64,000 nucleotides of DNA from Cucumis sativus (taxonomy: Eukaryota; Streptophyta; Magnoliopsida; Cucurbitales; Cucurbitaceae), in assembly GCF_000004075.3 (NCBI RefSeq), contig NC_026657.2, positions 3,782,001 to 3,846,000 on the forward strand, in the 5' to 3' direction. Made by a program: the position numbers and the translations under genes. Each line of letters starts with the position of its first letter. Within the stretch, counting starts at the first letter, position 1. Shown in pieces: positions 60,909 through 64,000 of the stretch. The notes under the pieces are model-generated. The model was not told the origin of the DNA. It did no database searches and saw only the letters and a list, made by a program, of their open reading frames with translations.

Positions 60909-63900
60909 ATGAGCGTTATTCCGAAGGAATCGATTGAAATCGTTGCGCAGAGCATTGGGATTTCCAACCTTTCCCCTGAGGTTGCTCTTGCACTCACTCC
61001 CGATGTCGAGTACCGGGTCCGTGAAATCATGCAGGTATTCTCATTACAGATTGGGTCTTTCTTTTGAGGATTTAATGCTTTATTAGATTAGGAGCATATC
61101 AATTACATCGCTGCTGGAGATGTAATTACAGATAAGAGTGTTTTCTTCTTTTTCTTTTTTTCCTTTTGGTTATTTGATATTGTTCTTCACTGGAAGTTAG
61201 ATGTATTGTATGTATGTATTACATTTAGGCTTCAAGCATATTGTTTAGAACTTATTCATTATTCTTGGAAGGGCTTTTAGTATTTGAAGGTTGTTTGATT
61301 TCTATTGTTATTAAAATGCAGGAGGCAGTTAAATGCATGCGTCATTCAAAGCGAACTGTTCTCTCTTCCAGTGATGTTGATAATGCACTTAAATTACGGA
61401 ACTTAGAGGTGAGTTATGGCAGTGTAGGTAGCTGCGTTCTTCGCTCTTTTACCTTTTTGTTGTTGTAGTTAGCATCCGTTTGGAATTTGATTTAGGTATT
61501 TTCGATTTTCTTGTTATTATTTTCAATATTTTCCAATTTTTGTGTTTGATAGATCTAGGTATTTCGTTGTCCCTGTTTTCCTCACTAGTGATGTTGAGGA
61601 GTATTTCTAGTGCTGCTATTCGAATTCTCTTTTGAGTAATCGGTTCTTTTAATTTTTAATTTTCTTTCAACAAGGTTAGAAAGTAAATATTTGAAGTAGT
61701 TTCTCAGTTGTTGCATCAAACACTCAACTGCTTCTGTTTACCTAACTGTTTTCACCGCATGATCATTAGTTATTCATAAAAAATCCAACTTCAGTAGTTT
61801 CTCCACTTTCTGGTATTGTGATTGGTAGTGAATGTTTGACTATTATTTCTATTAATCAGTAAATTTGCTAGTGTTACTTGTTTGTTTCAATATCTAGTAA
61901 ACTAATTATCCAGCCACATTTTCATTTAGTATTAGCATTGAGTCATGTATACTAACATTTTTTATTTGCTATGTATTGTATGTGTTATATCATGTTCTAT
62001 GGGTTTTATGACCAACATCTAATAGACCCTATTTTTATCTATGAATATCTTGCCTTAGCCAATATATGGCTTTGCTGCATGCGATAGCTTGCGGTTCAAA
62101 AGAGCTGCTGGACACAAGGATCTCTTTTACATTGATGACAAGGATGTGGAGTTAAATAATGTAAGAGCTACACACATGTTAAATGCTCCTGTTTATTTGA
62201 TATATAAGATCCTTTAACCACTCAAGTGTATGTTTTTTTGCAGGTTATTGAGTCACCTTTAGCAAAAGCAACGGTTGATACATCAGTTGCTACTCACTGG
62301 CTGGCAGTTGAAGGTGTTCAGCCTGCAGTTCCAGAGAGCTTGCTGACTGAAGGTGGTTTTTTCACTTGTCCAGTGCGATTTATTTTTTTGTTTGATCTAT
62401 ATGGATCAGGTCTAAGGTGCATTGGTATTCATTTGACCATTGAACATACTCTATTAAAACCAATTCTACAAAGTCATTTGGATTGTTCATCCATTTTTCT
62501 TGTAGAACCCCATGATGGAAAGAAATCCGACTTGAAGGAGGAAGAACTTCCTTATGACTCTAAAGCACCTACTAAGCATGTGATTTCAAGGGATCTTCAG
62601 GTGCAGTATCTTAGAATGAAATTATGTAATCTATATTGAGAAAAGAGTTTTATACCTTTTTCTTTTGCAGCTTTACTTTGAGAAAATAACGGGTCTTATC
62701 TTGAACAAGTCTGGGTCTATTCTCATTAGAGAAGCTTTAAGGTGCCTGGCAGTTGACTCAGGAATTCAGCCTTTGCTTCCATACTTCACTTGCTTCATTG
62801 CCGATGAGGTACCCTAAGATCTATTCCGTTTCATTCTCAACACTTTTTTTAAGAAATTGATCTATTTCCAGTCATGTTGATCTGATGGTTCCTACATCAT
62901 AGGTTTCAAAAAATCTATGTAATTGTCAACTCTTGATTGCTTTGATGAGGATGGTCTGGTGCCTTCTTCGAAATCCACAGATTCATATGGCACCTTATGT
63001 GAGTATGGAAGAATGGTAAATTTATCTGCTTATCAATTGCACTAAACTTTGCTGATAGATCTATACGTTATCATAAAAATTTTAAAATTTCCTTCTTTAT
63101 AGGCCTCCCATTGATTTGATTTGATGATGATAATATCCACTCAAACAGATAAATTTATTATGATGTTGTATATTGTTTTCTTCTCCAGTTACACCAATTG
63201 ATGCCATCCATCATAACCTGCCTTGTTGCCAAACAATTAGGTAAAAGATTGTCTGACAATCATTGGGAGCTTAGAGACTTAGCAGCAAGCCTGGTTTCTT
63301 TGATATGCAAAAGGTGATCATCTTTCTTTTATTATACCATGGTAGTTTTTCTCTAACAAATATCATCGTCGTAAAGCAGGTTGAAAAACCTTGTAATCTT
63401 CCTCTTTTCAAATGTATGATTTAAACTGTGATTTAGAAATTAAACTTTGGGATGCCTTGTCTGCTAGAATAGGAAATCATATTGCTATTACACTGACATT
63501 CCCTCCTTGAAAAAAGGTTATGCATTCTTTTGATTTAGATCATTTTCTTGTTCCAATATATTTGGTATAAAGCTCATGCAAAAACCCACATAGAGATAAT
63601 GTTGCGTTCCTTGCCTTCAAGATAGTGCGGGAAAAAACCATCAAGGGTTGGCCTAGTGGTAGAAAAAAAGAAGTTTCAATAACTAACTAAGAGGTCATGG
63701 GTTCAATCCATGGTAGCCATCTACCTACGAATTAATTTTCTACGAGTTTCCTTGACACCCAAAAGTTGTAAAGTCAAACAAGTTGCCCCTTAAAAAGAAA
63801 AGTTATAGTGCGGGAATGCTTAGACCTCGTCATTTTATTTTCTCTGTGTTTCTTTTTCTCCTTTTTTTTACTTATGATATTATTTTTTCACTTACAGATT

Positions 63901-64000
63901 TGGACATGTATATCACAATATTCAACCTCGTGTTACAAAGACTCTTCTCCATGTTTTCTTGGACCCCTCAAAATTATTGCCTCAGCATTATGGCGCAGTT
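60909..64000 (+). CDS. TAF6: TBP-associated factor 6 (TAF6), 5' part, cut by window end
   Basis: Subunit of TFIID (and SAGA-type complexes) with an N-terminal histone fold that pairs with TAF9, followed by a HEAT-repeat domain. Exons: 60909-61034, 61322-61408, 62059-62160, 62244-62352, 62506-62600, 62671-62808, 62903-62998, 63189-63313, 63898-64000 onward; 327 residues present, all in phase. Evidence: MSVIPKESIEIVAQSIGI, VEYRVREIMQEAVKCMRHS (histone fold), LRNLEPIYGF, THWLAVEGVQPA, KHVISRDLQLYFEKI, SDNHWELRDLAASLVSLICKR, QHYGAV. The frame is still open at the last base. Roughly 200 more residues are expected beyond the window. Plants often have two paralogues (TAF6, TAF6b), not separable here. 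Confidence 0.94.
63644..63790 (+). mobile_element. tRNA-derived SINE in TAF6 intron 8
   Basis: GGTTGGCCTAGTGGTAG resembles a Pol III A box and GGTCATGGGTTCAATCC a B box. Then come CCTACGAATTAATTTTC and GAGTTTCCTTGACACCC, shared with the fragment at 29960-30105. The 3' part appears cut short. It looks like an Au-type SINE; name from memory, so treat as provisional. Confidence 0.6.

Noticed and set aside
1-64000. CRISPR arrays, operons, prokaryotic defence or toxin systems
   Set aside because: No regular spacer arrays; genes are intron-rich plant nuclear genes with their own promoters.

Overview
The window is nuclear DNA from a dicot plant, most probably a cucurbit of the Cucumis type. The case rests on AT-rich intergenic DNA, short exons with GT-AG introns, and full-length plant-type proteins (pirin-like, GH28 polygalacturonase, fimbrin, RS-subfamily SR factors, TOP1, SYP5 SNARE, TAF6). 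Genus is a guess from protein similarity held in memory; no search was run. Every complete multi-exon model below was built by hand so that splice sites, phase and total length agree.

Layout, left to right. 1-2.4 kb: pirin-like cupin gene (minus). 6.0-8.0 kb and 11.5-13.6 kb: two tandem polygalacturonase genes (minus) with identical four-exon structure and duplicated promoters. Between them lie a non-autonomous CACTA-type DNA transposon with a 3-bp target duplication (8758-9929) and a 117-bp tandem repeat. 14.6-18.2 kb: a duplicated 1.6-1.9 kb unit. Each copy carries two tRNA-Ser(GCU) positions, one intact and one decayed, and the intact one is at the opposite position in each copy. 18-24 kb: gene-poor, with degenerate repeats, faint retroelement-like fossils and a tRNA-Leu(UAA). 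24.8-29.5 kb: 14-exon fimbrin gene (plus) with one GC-AG intron. 30-32 kb: SINE fragment, G-run and a degenerate 38-bp minisatellite.

32.5-43.6 kb: two tandem RS40/RS41-like splicing factor genes (minus). The long intron inside RRM1 keeps a block conserved between the copies, containing a predicted premature-stop cassette exon. This is the best regulatory candidate in the window. 43.6-48.4 kb: gene-poor. 49.2-55.2 kb: DNA topoisomerase I (plus, 15 coding exons, 889 aa). 56.4-59.6 kb: SYP5-type Qc-SNARE (plus). 60.6 kb to the end: TAF6 (plus), cut by the window edge, with a possible uORF in its leader.

These are mostly housekeeping genes (chromatin/transcription: TOP1, TAF6; splicing: two SR genes; cytoskeleton: fimbrin; vacuolar/TGN trafficking: SYP5) plus a small cell-wall cluster. 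They do not form an operon-like system, and I see no convincing new multi-gene system. The observations most worth checking are the conserved SR intronic exon, the reciprocal tRNA-Ser decay and the CACTA element with its palindromic internal repeats.
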